Counted from the stretch's first letter, positions 46,324 through 57,679 are shown. The stretch: DNA of 64,000 bases from Castor canadensis (GCF_047511655.1 NC_133386.1:129335866-129399865), one strand, 5' to 3'. The notes: generated by a model from the letters alone, not told the origin. Translations and numbers: made by a program.

Positions 46324-46344
46324 ATGCTGGGATTACAGGTGCCC

Positions 46345-46460
46345 ACTTTTTTCATGATTAAAATTTGTGTTAGCATATATGGTACAAAAACAATGGGTCC
46401 CATTATAACATTTTCCATATATAATGTACTTTGATTAAGTTCAACCCCAATTTCCCTCTG
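46345..46460 (-). mobile_element. Old L1-type 3' end relic
   Basis: Third copy of the 'ggtacaaaaacaatgggtcccattataacattttccatatataatgtactttgattaagttcaaccccaa' block (compare 16765 and 20930). Confidence 0.45.
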
Positions 46461-46469
46461 TTAAGGCTT

Positions 46470-46805
46470 TTTTTTTTTTGCTGTACTAAGATATGAACTT
46501 GGCCTCATGCTTACTAGGACGGTGCTCTACCACTTAGATACATCACCACGATACCTTTTCTGTTTTAGTTTTTTTTTTTTCCAGGTTCTGTCTTTTAGTC
46601 TTGCCCAGGGCTGGCCTCAGATCTCTCAGCCCTCCTCTCCATGGGCCTTCTGCATAGCTGGGACCACAGGCATATGGTATCAAACCAAATTTATTTGTTG
46701 AGAAGGAGCCTTGCTAAATTTTTTCCTGGCTAGCCCCAATCCATGATCCTCCTGTCTCTGCCTCTGAGTAGCTGGGATTACAGGTATCAACTACTAGGCC
46801 TGGCT
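46470..46805 (-). mobile_element. Composite SINE (antisense)
   Basis: Antisense tRNA-like part (46470-46550) and two B1-like parts ('cccagggctggcctcagatc', 'agctgggaccacaggcat'; 'cctctgagtagctgggattacaggtatc'). Confidence 0.8.
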
Positions 46806-46854
46806 TGTGTCTTGCCCTGAAATTCAATTATATATTCCTCAGAGAAAATTTCTT

Positions 46855-47055
46855 TTGTGGGACTAGGGTTTGACCTCACAGCTTTGTGCTTGCAAAGTAG
46901 GCACTCTGCTGCTTGAGCCACATCTTCAATCTATTTTTGCTCTGGTTATTTTGGAGATGGGTTCTTAAGAACTCTTTGCCTGATTGGCTTGGTCCTCCTG
47001 ATCTCTTATTCCTGAGTAGCTAGGATTACAGGTTTGAGCCACTTGTTCCTAGCTT
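46855..47055 (-). mobile_element. Dimeric SINE (antisense)
   Basis: 'gggtttgacctcacagctttgtgcttgcaaagtaggcactctgctgcttgagccacatc', followed by 'ggagatgggttcttaagaac', 'gagtagctaggattacaggtttgagccactt'. Confidence 0.85.
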
Positions 47056-47186
47056 CTATTTTTTTTCACTTCTTAATGTTATTTGTTGCAAAAAAGGTTT
47101 TTTTTTTTAATGCAGTTCAAGGTTTTTCTTTAGTTACTATACTGTTTATATTTTATTTCAGGGCATAATGCCTAGTCAAAGGTATT

Positions 47187-47227
47187 AGGGTTCTCCAGAG
47201 AAACTGAACCAATAGGAGAAGATAGAT

Positions 47228-47271
<44 letters not shown>

Positions 47272-47440
47272 ATGCTGAATTGCCTCCTATGATTATAGAA
47301 CTGAGATGTCTCATGATCTGCTGGTTTGGAGACCAGCAACGCTGATGGTCTGTGTCCAGAGCCCTAAGAACCTAGAGAGCCAATGACATAAGTCTAGATC
47401 CAAAGGCAGTAGATCAATGTCCCAGCTCAAGCAATCAGGA
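47187..47440 (-). repeat. Old interspersed repeat with (GATA)n
   Basis: 'ttagggttctccagagaaactgaaccaatagga' followed by a tetranucleotide run and 'agatgtctcatgatctgctggtttggagaccagcaa'. This is a widespread mammalian repeat arrangement; I am not sure of the family name. A copy in the opposite orientation is at 56950-57265. Confidence 0.6.
47224..47272. repeat. (GATA)n microsatellite
   Basis: About twelve uninterrupted 'gata' units. Likely polymorphic. Confidence 0.95.
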
Positions 47441-47449
47441 AGAAGGAAT

Positions 47450-48720
47450 AAATTTCCCCTCTGATTTTTGTGTTATTCATGCTCAATTTTGTTCTTTCTC
47501 AGGGTGATTTTAACTACTCTGGGTATCATGCATTTCTGTAAGAATTTTAGGATCAGCTTATCCATTTATACAATATAAAGGCAGATGACATTTTGATAGA
47601 GACTGCATTGAATCTGTAGATCACTGGGGAATATTGCCATCTTAATCTTAAATCTTCCAAACCATGTACATGGGACGATGGCATTCATTTGTTTTGTGTT
47701 ACTAGAACAAAATACCTGCAGTTGGGTACTTTTTGTGTACATGGTGCTAAGAAATCCAAGCTTCATGGATGCTAGCAAGTGCTCCACCTCTGAGCTACAC
47801 ACTTAACCTCCTGAAGCTGTGTACTTTAGGAGGAAAAGAAGTTTATTGACTCATGATTCTGCTGGCAAAGGGTCCAAAAAGCCTGGTGGCAGCATCCTGG
47901 CAAAGGCCCCTTGGCTGCATCACATCATGGTGGAGAAGCAGAAATGGAAGCAGTCACATGTACAAGGGGCTAAGCACATGGGATGGCCTCATTTTATAGT
48001 AACCCACTCTTGCACTTTCTAGTGAACTAACCTCTTGAGACCAATGTTCATCTCAAGAGTCTCCATGACCTAATCACCTGCCACTAGGTCCCACCTCTTA
48101 AAGCCTCCAGAACTGCAATCTGGCCATGCTGGGGACCAAGCTCCTAGCACATGCAAACTATAGCAATGACTTTCCAGTTACATCTTCTTTAACTTCTTTA
48201 AGCAGGTTCTGTGGTTTCCAGTGTAAAAGTTGGAAACTTTTTAATTAGATTCCAAAGTATTTTATTCTTTTTGATGCTATTGTACATGGGATTGCTTTCT
48301 CAATTTTATTTTCAAATTATTGCCACAACTAATTTTTGTATTGTGATCTTGTGTCCTGCAATCTTGTTGAGTGTATTAGTTCTGTTTTTTCATGTAAATT
48401 CTTTAGAGCTTTTTCTATATGATTGTGTCATCTGTGAATATAGTTTATTTTTCTTTTTCTTGCCAAATGCATTTCCATTATCTTCTGTAGTTATGAGTTC
48501 TACCAATTCCAAGTTTCCTAGATCACTGTTTCCTCTTCTATTTATTTATTTTTTTAAAAAAAACTTTTCAGGTCTAAATTCTACCACTAGCAGTTTAAAG
48601 CCATGGTCTGATTTTATATCAATTGTTTCCAGCCATATTGTTCTTGATGAATTATATAACAGACTGCCAAGTCAAAGAAATATTAAAGAAAAAAAAAAGG
48701 ACTGTTAAGATGTGCTTGGT
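47450..48720 (-). mobile_element. Old LINE-1 (antisense), interrupted
   Basis: Antisense L1 text on both sides ('gagactgcattgaatctgtagatcac' at about 47600; 'ttctttttgatgctattgtacatgggattgc' at about 48265) with a non-L1 repeat at 47690-48170 in between. Confidence 0.7.
47690..48170. repeat. Repeat nested in the L1, with ID-like SINE inside
   Basis: Contains 'ggaggaaaagaagtttattgactcatgattct', 'catcatggtggagaagcaga', 'ctccatgacctaatcacctgccactaggtcccacctctta', a familiar old mammalian repeat whose family I cannot name safely. An antisense ID-like piece (47730-47810: 'ctagcaagtgctccacctctgagctacac') sits inside it. Confidence 0.5.
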
Positions 48721-48929
48721 TAACCAAGGCCATGTATTCCTGAGTTGCTCTATTACCCAGAGTTGGTCCATGGTCTTACTCCCCTAATTCTTCATTAGTC
48801 TTCTGGGTACTGAATACTTTTTCTCTACATGCTTTGTGGAAAAAATAACCAACCATGAGGATTCAATTTTCTATGAGTCCAAATAGTGAGATTAGTCACA
48901 TATATCAAACCAACACATGGTGCCCCAGA
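48721..48929. other. Short unassigned stretch
   Basis: Nothing recognised. Confidence 0.4.
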
Positions 48930-49205
48930 AACATATACAGTTTTTATGTCAACAAATAAAATTTACTGTACAGCCTCATAAATAACACTCAGCAACTTAA
49001 ACAAGGACAAGCCAAATCTAATGTTAGTAGGTAGAAATAAATAATAAAGAATCTGATGAAATGGAGACTAAAAAAATAACACAAAGAATCAGTGAAATGA
49101 AAGGTGGTTCTTTGAAAAGATAAACAAGAGTGACAAACCCTTAACCAAAGTAACTAAAGAAAGAGGAAAAAGATCCAAATTAATAAAATTAGAGATGAAG
49201 AGGGA
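48930..49205 (+). mobile_element. LINE-1 fragment
   Basis: 'gaaatgaaaggtggttctttgaaaagataaacaagagtgacaaaccc' and 'ccaaattaataaaattagagatgaa' are sense L1 ORF2 text. Short and diverged. Confidence 0.65.
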
Positions 49206-50217
49206 GAAACTGAGCAGAGATAGCTGGAGGAAGAGATGGGTAAAGACCTCTGAGCAGATGGCATCTCCAGGACACAATGATACTTCCTTGAAGAATGGAG
49301 ACCAGGAGGAAGAGAAGGGGAGGGAAGAGGTTAAGAAATGACCTGTAGTTTTTCAGAACAGGTCTGCTGGGGAAAAGCCTTAAAGAGTTGGAGTGCATGG
49401 GTTGTTCTTGGGTTAGAGAGGTAAGTATTGGGAGGGACACTGATGTACTCACAGAGGATCAGAAGGCCCCATTGTAACTTTGGTATAGTCCTGGTTTGGT
49501 CCTGGAAAAGAATCCAAGGAGAGTGGCTGATTGGACCAAGACCCACTCTGAGTGGAGAGGAGTACCTTGGAGGTGTGGGAACCACAGTATCTAGGAAGCA
49601 GGAGACCAGGACTGGGTCCAGCTGGGTGGTGGTCATACACTGTACTGAAATCAGGGACCCTCAGGAAGGTAGGTGGTAATGGAAAAGGGACATCCTGTGT
49701 GGAGGACTGGATGGGGGATACCCTGGATGTGATTTCTAAAACATGGAATTATGGGACAGCTGTGAGGAGTCAGGAAAGGGACTGTAAAGTGATGCACTGT
49801 CACCTGCTGACCATTGTTTCCCACCTCCTGAGGCTTGAGGTCTGAGGCCCCCAGGTCAGGGGTTTGCAGTGTAGGAGGTCCAAGGAGTGGCCAGAGAGAG
49901 GCCTCTTAGGTGCTCCAGGAAACAGAACTTTGTGAAGGAGGCCAGGAGCCATTGCCTTTAAAGCTATGCATAGGCACCCAGGGAGACCTGGCCCCACCCT
50001 CATCTTTAGTGAGTAGGTGGGGTTGGGGGAGGGGCTGCACCTGCTCTCATTGTGACCCTGCTCATCCCTCACAAATCTTTTTCTCCATCTTACTCACCCA
50101 CCAATGGGGTGGGATGACTTAGGATATGCCCACTTTACAAATTGCATGCTGCCTAGCATCCCCCTGTGTCTGCTTCTTCCAGCTTACGCTGCTGCAAGAT
50201 GTTTGAGTAGGAGGACA
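49206..50217. other. Moderate-GC stretch, nothing recognised
   Basis: Several overlapping open frames (83-101 codons) on both strands, none with a domain. GC is higher than in the neighbouring L1-rich DNA. It may belong to the same locus as the golgin-like copy downstream. Confidence 0.35.
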
Positions 50218-50570
50218 CAGTGCTGGCTAGAGATTGAGGAACGTGGTGTGCTGAGTGTTTCATAATGATTGTGGTGTGGGGGGGAGGAAGATAGTTTCTG
50301 TGTGTTGGATTAAGATTGTGGTGTGTGTTGGAGGAAGACCATTGTGTTGGAGAAAGATCATGGTAAGTGTCAGAGGAAGATCATTGTGATGTTGGAGAAA
50401 GATTGTGGTGTCAGAGGAGGATCATCATGAGTGCTGGGGAAAGATTGTAATTAGTGTTGGAGGAAGCTTGTCAGGAGTGTTGGTGAAAGATCATCGTGAG
50501 AGTTGAAGAAAGATCATGGTAAGTTTTGGAGAAAGATTGTAGTGTGTGTTGGGCTACACACTACAAGATC
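50218..50570. repeat. Degenerate tandem repeat (about 25-base unit)
   Basis: At least eight diverged units of the form 'gttggagaaagatcatggtaagt' / 'ggaggaagatcattgtgat'. It ends about 40 bases before the start codon of the golgin-like copy. Confidence 0.75.
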
Positions 50571-50611
50571 TTGGTGAGTGTTTGAGAAGGAGTTTGGTTG
50601 ATTTGGGGGTC

Positions 50612-52225
50612 ATGTGGACCCCCCACCTTCCTCTGAGCCCTGCTATGTCTAAGGAAATCAGCCGTAAGAAATTGGTTGCAGTCAAGAAAATGCTAAATGT
50701 ATTTCAGCATAGGAACAGCCCTGGTGTTCCTGTAGGAGTGGACCAGCTGCAAGAAAACCTAGATGACCTGAAGGCTTTCATGGAGGTGAATAGCCAGGAG
50801 GCTCCTGGCTTGCAGGAGGAGCCAGACCAGTGCCTGTCCCACCAGCAGGAGGACATAGTGGCCCATCAAGAGCACATGGATACCAACTAGGAGCCAACCT
50901 GCAAGACAGAGGCACCAAAAGTCCACCAGATTATGAAGACCCAGCCCCTGGAAGCAGAGAGCCAAGAATCCATGGTGACTGGGGAAGAGCAGCCACAGCC
51001 ACAGGGGCAGCCATCCCTGACCCACACTAAGGTGGAGAAGGAGGCCCTGCGCTTCAAGAGTGGGAACAGCAGTGTGTCTGGGGAGGGCTGCTTCCTGGAT
51101 GTCATGGCAGAAGATCTGGAGCCTGAAGAAGGTGTACAACAGCTCTCCAGGAAGACGGGTACTATTGGAGGATGCGTTGCTCTCAATGAAACCCAGAGGG
51201 CAGGGTTGAAGGAGGTTGAAGATGAGAAGGTGGAGACCATCTGCAGGCTGGTCAGAGACAAGTTGGAAATAACGTGGGATCTTCAGAATCTGAAGTTCCA
51301 GTTTGAGGCCAGTACAAAATGTGGCAAGGCAAGTTCTGGCAGTCACCCACAGCTGTGCTGCTGAGCCCATCACAGGGCCCCAGGGTCCCCAAAGGGCAAT
51401 GATTTTTTCTTTTTAAAATTGTACCATTCTTTTTTTAACCATATTATTGGTGTACTGGGTGTTCATTGTGACATTTACAAAAGTTCTTACAGTATATCAT
51501 AGTTAAATCAATCCTTTCCATAATTATCCTTTATCTCTCCTACTGGAACAGTTTCAACAGGTCTCATTTTTTCACTTTCATACATGAGTATATAGTTCTA
51601 CTATATTCATTCTCTTACACCCTTTCCTTATATCCTCCCCCCTTCCACTGGTACCAGTCCCCTTCCTGTTCTGTTTTTGAAAAAAAGACATTTTTGTTTG
51701 TTTAATAGCACCTCTATTTTTCTCTTTCTACCTTAGTCCTCTTCTTATGGTGGTTTCAAAAGGTTTAAAAATTCTATATTCATTTTTGTATAGAAAATAC
51801 ATCAACCATATTCACCTTCTTAAATTCCATTACTCTCCCTCTCCCATTAGTGACTTCCCCTTAACATGACCTGTTTTTCATAATATTGCTTGTATTTGTA
51901 TTGGGTCTGTATTCCACATATGAGAGAAAACATATGAACTTTGGCTTTCTGAACCTGGCTAATTTCACTTAAGATGATGTTCTCCATTCCTTGGGATGAA
52001 CAAAAAGTTGCATGCGATGAAGGGGAGTTTGAAGATGTCAGCCTCATGATGATGTGCATTGTGAGGAACCAGTGGAACATTTTCACCACTCCAAATGCAG
52101 CAGAACCTGCACCTGTGGGGGACATCCCAAACCAGCAAGAGTGTGTAGAATTGGAGAATGAACTCTGCCTCCCCTTTTTTTACAGGGGTGACAAAAATGG
52201 TCAAGTGGCCCTTACATGTATTTAA
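50612..52225 (+). pseudogene. Golgin A2 (GM130)-like copy, broken
   Basis: GOLGA2 is a cytoplasmic coiled-coil protein of the cis-Golgi that binds the tether p115 through its N-terminus and GRASP65 through its C-terminus. This copy begins 'MWTPHLPLSPAMSKE' and keeps the basic block and 'NSPGVP' of the GOLGA2 N-terminus. The frame is open except for a TAG at 50888-50890 and continues in the same frame to 51364, with a 'LSRKTGTIGG' block matching the region near the GOLGA2 C-terminus. After an antisense L1 (51405-51985) the sequence resumes and ends with the 'LPFFYRGDKNG' block, close to the conserved GOLGA2 C-terminal end. Only about 330 codons remain of roughly 1000; the central coiled coil is absent. 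No introns are evident, so a partial processed copy is likely, though related short golgin families exist. Not expected to be functional. Confidence 0.75.
51405..51985 (-). mobile_element. LINE-1 3' end splitting the golgin-like copy
   Basis: 'atattattggtgtactgggtgttcattgtgacatttacaaaagttcttacagtatatcat' followed by the same order of blocks as 21110-21770. It is a truncated minus-strand L1 3' end of the same family. Confidence 0.85.
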
Positions 52226-53995
52226 TGTGGGGCCAGGGCTCTGCCCTACCTGTTTCCCTACCATCCTGTTCTTGCCACTCTTTCCCAATCACCCTTTCAT
52301 CTTTAGTAAGATTAAACCCATCTTAAAAAGGGACCACAAAAATGTGCAAGGACTTTGGTGTCTTTGTAAGTTGAGAAAATAGAACAAAATGTAATAAATA
52401 GCAATATTTTATTAAAGCTGAAAACATGATAAAATTTGATATACTCTTTTCTTTCCACCAATCATCCAAAATGCTAGAGTCGACCACCATGGTGATGAAG
52501 GGAGGTATGAGATGTATATGTGATATGAATCTATCACCAAGAAAGAATATGTCTGTCTGCAAGACACAAATTAAACTACTACATGCAAGATGCCTCCACG
52601 ATTCATCACTCACCAAGCTTCTTTTTTACATAAACTGCAAGTATTATTGACTAATATAAATTGAAAATTTCTTCCTAACAATATTTGAGAGGAAAGCCAA
52701 AGGTGTAGAAGAGATATTAATAGATTACAGTTTTAGATATATCTGACTTTCTATGCCTGAAAGATAGCTTTGATGTGCAATACCCTGGGTTCAGTACCAC
52801 AAAACCAAAACCAAAGGAAGAAAGGCCAGGACTGAACCTTGCAGCTAGATATGCTCTAGTGTCTCAGGCTATCTTTGAAAATCCCAGTAGGTGTATCTGT
52901 CAGTGAATTCTTCTTAGTGCTCCCACACTCAACTGTGTCATCCAACTTCCTTGAAGGCTGAGGGGGCTGCTTCTGAGCTGAAATTCCTTAGCCTTTTAGC
53001 TTTTTAATTTAAAAGCTGAGTAATGGCTTTTAGGCTGATTGGGAATCAAGTCAGGCTTTTTCAATCTTTCTTTTTTCTAGTCTACTGAATGAAAATAAAT
53101 GATCTAGTTCCTCCACCCCAGCCTTAGGAACCCTAAGTATTCTCAATGATACTCATTTGTAGCGGATATTTTTGGTGGAGGTGGGCTAAAGTATCCTACA
53201 ATAATTTTAAACAGTATCCACCAGTTTGAGTTTGGGTGAGTTCTGATTTAGGCAAAATAAAAATGTGCATTTGTGTCAGCTGTTCTGCTACCCCCAAATA
53301 GGTTAGAACAGATATACACAGTAATTTTTAAGTAAGTTGTACTTTGCTCCCTCCAGAATACGTAACTAGGGTCTCACACTTAGAAGACACCTTCTAATGA
53401 TGCTTTTAAGTTGGGGAGAATATAGGGCACAGGAATATAAAATGTCACAAAATATTATTTAAATTTTAAAGATATCTTTCTTTTGATTTATATGGTTGCT
53501 GTAAGCATTTATATATGTTCTAGGTTCTGAAAAAATTAGTTCTAAAAGTTGTTTCTGGATTTTTAGAGGAGCTTGGAGATGCCTATTACACCATTTTGTT
53601 AGTGTCACTTTAGAAAATATTTGCCAAACATAATAAAGGAGGCAGCAATGGAGGAAAATAATAAGTGAAATGACACAAGACCTATAGAAATCAAATAGCA
53701 AATAGGCATAATTCTAATATCATTAATGCATTATATATAAAGATTTTACATTCCAATTAAAAAGAAAGATTAGCAAAAGAGATCTAAAGCCTTGTCCTAT
53801 TACACGATTACTAAAAGAGAGACGTTATATTCAATGACACAAGCAGACTGCAAATATGAAAGTTAAGACATAACATCAAAAAGATAAATAAAAGAGAGTT
53901 GAAAGAGCTAAGTTAATTTCAGAAAAAATGTACTTACAACACGAGGAGACAGAGAAACAAAAGTCATTTTATCATGGTTATAGTGCTAGCCCATC
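52226..53995. other. Intergenic stretch, mostly unassigned
   Basis: 52226-52420 could be 3' flank of the golgin-like copy ('aatgtaataaatagc' near 52390 is a possible old polyadenylation signal). An ID-like SINE piece lies at 52745-52815. The remainder is AT-rich and unrecognised. Confidence 0.4.
52745..52820 (+). mobile_element. ID-like SINE (diverged)
   Basis: 'tgcctgaaagatagctttgatgtgcaataccctgggttcagtaccacaaaacc' follows the ID/tRNA-like order. Confidence 0.5.
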
Positions 53996-54011
53996 AAGAA
54001 TACATAACAAG

Positions 54012-54097
54012 GGCTGGCAGAGTGGCTCAAGTGGTAGAGTGCCTGCTTAGCAAACATGAGGCCTTAAGTTCAAACTCCAGTATTGCCTTAAAAAAAA
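54012..54097 (+). mobile_element. tRNA-like SINE with target-site duplication
   Basis: Sense monomer 'gggctggcagagtggctcaagtggtagagtgcctgcttagcaaacatgaggcc' with an A-tail of 12. The sequence 'agaatacataacaa' occurs immediately before it (53998-54011) and again right after the tail, so the target-site duplication is visible. Confidence 0.95.
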
Positions 54098-56480
54098 AAA
54101 AGAATACATAACAAATATAAACATATATGCACCCCAAACCCAGCCCCAGATATATTTAAAAAAACTAACAGATCTAAAGGGAGAAAGACATATTTAGCAA
54201 TAAAATGTTGTGACGAAATATTTCTCTTCCAATAACAGATAGAAAATGATACAGAAGACTTAAGAAATAGAATAAAGACGGATGGAAAAATGAGTAGATT
54301 CATTCATCTATAATACAATCTACTAAACATTCAACAACAGAACTGGCATTCTTCTCAAGTGTTCATGGAATATGTTTCAGGAGAAACTTTCAGTTTAGCC
54401 ATAAAATGAGTACCAATAAATTTAATAAGAATTGAGACTACATAAAATATCTTCTCTGCCCACAATGAGGTGTAATTGGAAATAAAGAACTTAAAAATAC
54501 GAAAATATGTGGTAATAAATCATGATACTTCTAAATACTCAAAGAGTCAAAGAAGAAATCCCCAGTAAAATTAGAAAGCAATAAAAATAAATTGAACTAA
54601 AAAATGTCACTGTAGCTAAAGTGATAGTTAGGGAGAGATTTCTGTAGTAAAATGTGTACTTAAAAGTATAAAGGTCTTAGATCAATAACCTAAAATCTAC
54701 CTTAAAACTAGACAAATAACAACAAAGCTAGATTGAACACAATCAGAAAGCAAGATATGATAAATATTAAATTTAAATAAGAGAAATTGAAAAGTGAACA
54801 GTATGTCATTTAAACCAAAATACTTTCAGAGAAAACAAATCTCTAGCCAGTTCAACTAATAAAAAGAGAAGACTCAAATTACTACAATGATGAAAGAAAG
54901 AAGGTCTTCACTGGTAATGTTACAAAAAAATGAAAGGGATTATAAAGGAACTCAATTAACAATTGTATACCAACATATAAAATGGCCTAAATGAGACAAC
55001 AAATACAACCTACAAAAATACAAACTAATTAGAGGAAATATAAATGCAAATGAACCTATAACAACTAGCCAGGAGATGGTGGCTCATGCCTGTAATACTA
55101 ATTACTCAGGAGGCAGAGATCAGGAAGATTGTGGTTCGAAGCCAGGCTGGGGAAATAGTTTGCAAGATGTTATCTTGAAAATACCCATCACAAAAAAGGG
55201 CTGGCAAAGTGGCTCAAGGTGAAGGCCCTAAGTTCAAGCCCCAGTACTGCAAAAAAAGAAAGAAAAACAAACTAATAAAAATATCAGATAGAGAAAACAT
55301 AGAAACAGATATCTTCTTTCAAATGTTTAAAGAATTAATGACAATCTTTCACAAAATCTTCCAAAATAAAAAAGAAAGAAAAAAACACTTCACAGCTCAT
55401 TCTATGAGGTTAGTATTATCTGAATTTCAAAACCAAAGAAATCACATTAAAATAAAACTACAAATCAGTATTCTTTGTGAATATGATGCGAATATATTCA
55501 ACACAACACTGGAACAGCAACATATAAAAGTTATCATGACAAGTAGGATTTATCCTAATAATGCAAGTTAGGCTCAACATATGAAAATCCATCAGCAAAA
55601 CATGTTATTAGTAAAATAAGATGATAAAGCATGATAACCACACACACAAATATTTATTAAAATGCAATTATTATTAATCATAAACACACTCAGAGAAGGG
55701 AACTGCCGCACGTGATAAAGGGCACTTGTGAAAACCTCACAGGTGGCATCACACTTCATAGTTAAAAATTAATGCTTTCCTCCCGAGATCCAGAAGAAAA
55801 ATAGGGTACCTAGTCTCATCTTTTTAAAGTCTCATTGCACTTTAAAAAAAAGCCATTTAGATTGCAAAGCAAGGGCTAACTCTGCTTCTATTTGCAGGCA
55901 ATTGTGTGAGGATTCATACATTCCAGTTTAAAAGTTTAAAATTAAGATTATAATGGCACAAGGATAGACATGTAATTCAATGGAATGGAATTTCAATGCT
56001 AGGTATAAATATACACAGCTCTGGACAAATGATTTCCAAAAATCTCTCAAGATCATTCAATAGGGAAATAAGAGTCTTTCCAACAATGGTTTGGGGACAA
56101 AAGATTATCCATATACAACAGAGTTAATTTGTTCTTCTACCTCACAACATATGCAAAAATTAAGTCAAAGCAGATTAAAGACCTAAGTAAGCCTATAAAA
56201 CTTGTAGAGGAAAATGTAGGTATCAATCCTCATGAATATGGATTAGGCAATGGCTTCTTAGACATGACACCAAAATCACAAAACAAAACAAAAGTTTGGA
56301 TTTCTACAAGATGTAAAACAAAGCAGACATCCCAGCTAGTGACAAGGTTGGTCCACAGAATGGGAGAAAACATGTGCTCCTGCCTAACAAAGTTTAAAAG
56401 TAAGACCTGAAAGAAACAAGGTGTTTCTAGGAAATTTAACTGTGTTCCATAAAAACCCAAGGAATATTTTTAGGAATGCA
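54098..56480 (+). mobile_element. Old LINE-1, interrupted
   Basis: A long run of sense L1 text: 'aacagaactggcattcttctcaagtgttcatgga', 'ccacaatgaggtgtaattggaaataaag', 'aggcaatggcttcttagacatgacaccaaaatcac', 'tcccagctagtgacaaggtt'. It contains many stops and is split by the SINE at 55065-55258. Confidence 0.7.
55065..55258 (+). mobile_element. Dimeric SINE
   Basis: 'ctagccaggagatggtggctcatgcctgtaatactaattactcaggaggcagagatcaggaagattgtggttcgaagccaggc', linker 'catcacaaaaaa', then 'gggctggcaaagtggctcaaggtgaaggccctaagttcaagccccagtactgc'. This shows the two-part SINE of this genome nearly complete, in sense. Confidence 0.9.
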
Positions 56481-56930
56481 AAAGATGTCTAGCACCCAAT
56501 AATCACATTGTCTGATGTACAATAAAATAAGATGGCATGCAAAGAGAAAAGAAAATAAGATCCACATTGAAGACAAAAAACAAACAAAACCCAATCACTT
56601 GAAAGTGACTCAGAAATAATATAGGTGAATGAATTAGCAAACATTAGTACAGTTTTTATAATTGTACTTGATATGTTCAAGAACCTAGAAGAAAGATGGA
56701 ATATGCTACGTAAAAGCATAGGTGATATTAAAGAGACCCCAATTAACTTTTACAAATAGAAACCACAATGTATGAGATGAAAAGTAACATTGATAGGATT
56801 AGCAATTAATAGGAACTTAACCTAACTGAATAAGATTGGATAGCAGAATGGATACCACATAGTGAACTTGAAGACACAGCAATAGAAACATCCAAAATGA
56901 AACACAGAAAAAAAGAGCAATAAACTAGTG
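56481..56930 (+). mobile_element. Possible old L1-type fragment
   Basis: AT-rich text such as 'gatatgttcaagaacctagaagaaagatgg' and 'acatccaaaatgaaacacagaaaaaaagagcaata' resembles the ORF1 region of old L1 or HAL1 elements. Confidence 0.45.
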
Positions 56931-56949
56931 TGTGTGAAGGGGGGAGGGC

Positions 56950-57265
56950 AGGTAGAGTCTCTTCAAGTTAGAAAGGATTCCTCCTGCTTGATTCCCTCTG
57001 CACTGGGATATTGACTTCCTTGTCATCAGTCTGAAACTGAAACACCATTTCTTCCTGGGTCTTAAGCCTGTGACCTTCAGACTGGGATCACATCACCTGC
57101 TCTCTTGGATCACTTGCTTGCTTTCACACCCTGCAGATCTTGGGGACTTGCTGTCCTGCCATAGTCATGTAAGCCAATTCCTTATTGCAAAAGTATTTAT
57201 ATTTATATTTCTACCTCTACCTCTCTGGATCTCCTGCATGGTTCTGTTTCTCTGAAACAGAGAAA
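56950..57265 (+). repeat. Old interspersed repeat
   Basis: Ends 'catgtaagccaattccttattgc', a run of 'atttatattt', then 'cctgcatggttctgtttctctgaaacag'. This is the reverse orientation of the repeat at 47187-47440. Confidence 0.55.
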
Positions 57266-57679
57266 TATTTATGGTATCTATTTATCTCCATTTATGTTTC
57301 AATAATATTTAGTAGTTTCAATGTACCTTTGCTATTTTAACTTTTTGTCCAATTATAAATAGCATTTTATGCCAAAGTTTGATTTCTAATAGAAACATAA
57401 GTATACAAATATACAATATAAAATAATATAAGGAAATTTAAAATACATATAAAAACACAATTTTTATACTGATCTTAGGTTCTGAAACATTGGTAAGCAC
57501 ATGTATCAAATTTCTTATCTTTTTAAATTCTCCCCAGTCTTCAGAAAGGAATACACCTTGTCAAAGTTTTGATATTTTTTTATTCCATGAGACCCATTTC
57601 AGACTTCTGACCTCAAGAGATGTAAGATAATAAATTTGTTAGACCTTAGTCCAGGATATATGTGGAACTGTCAATAATT
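57266..57679. other. AT-rich stretch, nothing recognised
   Basis: No gene or named repeat visible. Confidence 0.4.

Noticed and set aside
48211-48708. 165-codon plus frame
   Set aside because: It reads antisense L1 sequence, giving the hydrophobic F/L/S-rich translation typical of reversed L1 ORF2.
50218-50570. CRISPR-like array
   Set aside because: The repeats are degenerate, directly adjacent without unique spacers, and the genome is mammalian. It is a minisatellite.
50759-51373. 204-codon minus frame opposite the golgin-like copy
   Set aside because: It is antisense to the golgin-like reading frame, leucine-rich as expected from reversed coiled-coil codons. The plus frame has clear homology.
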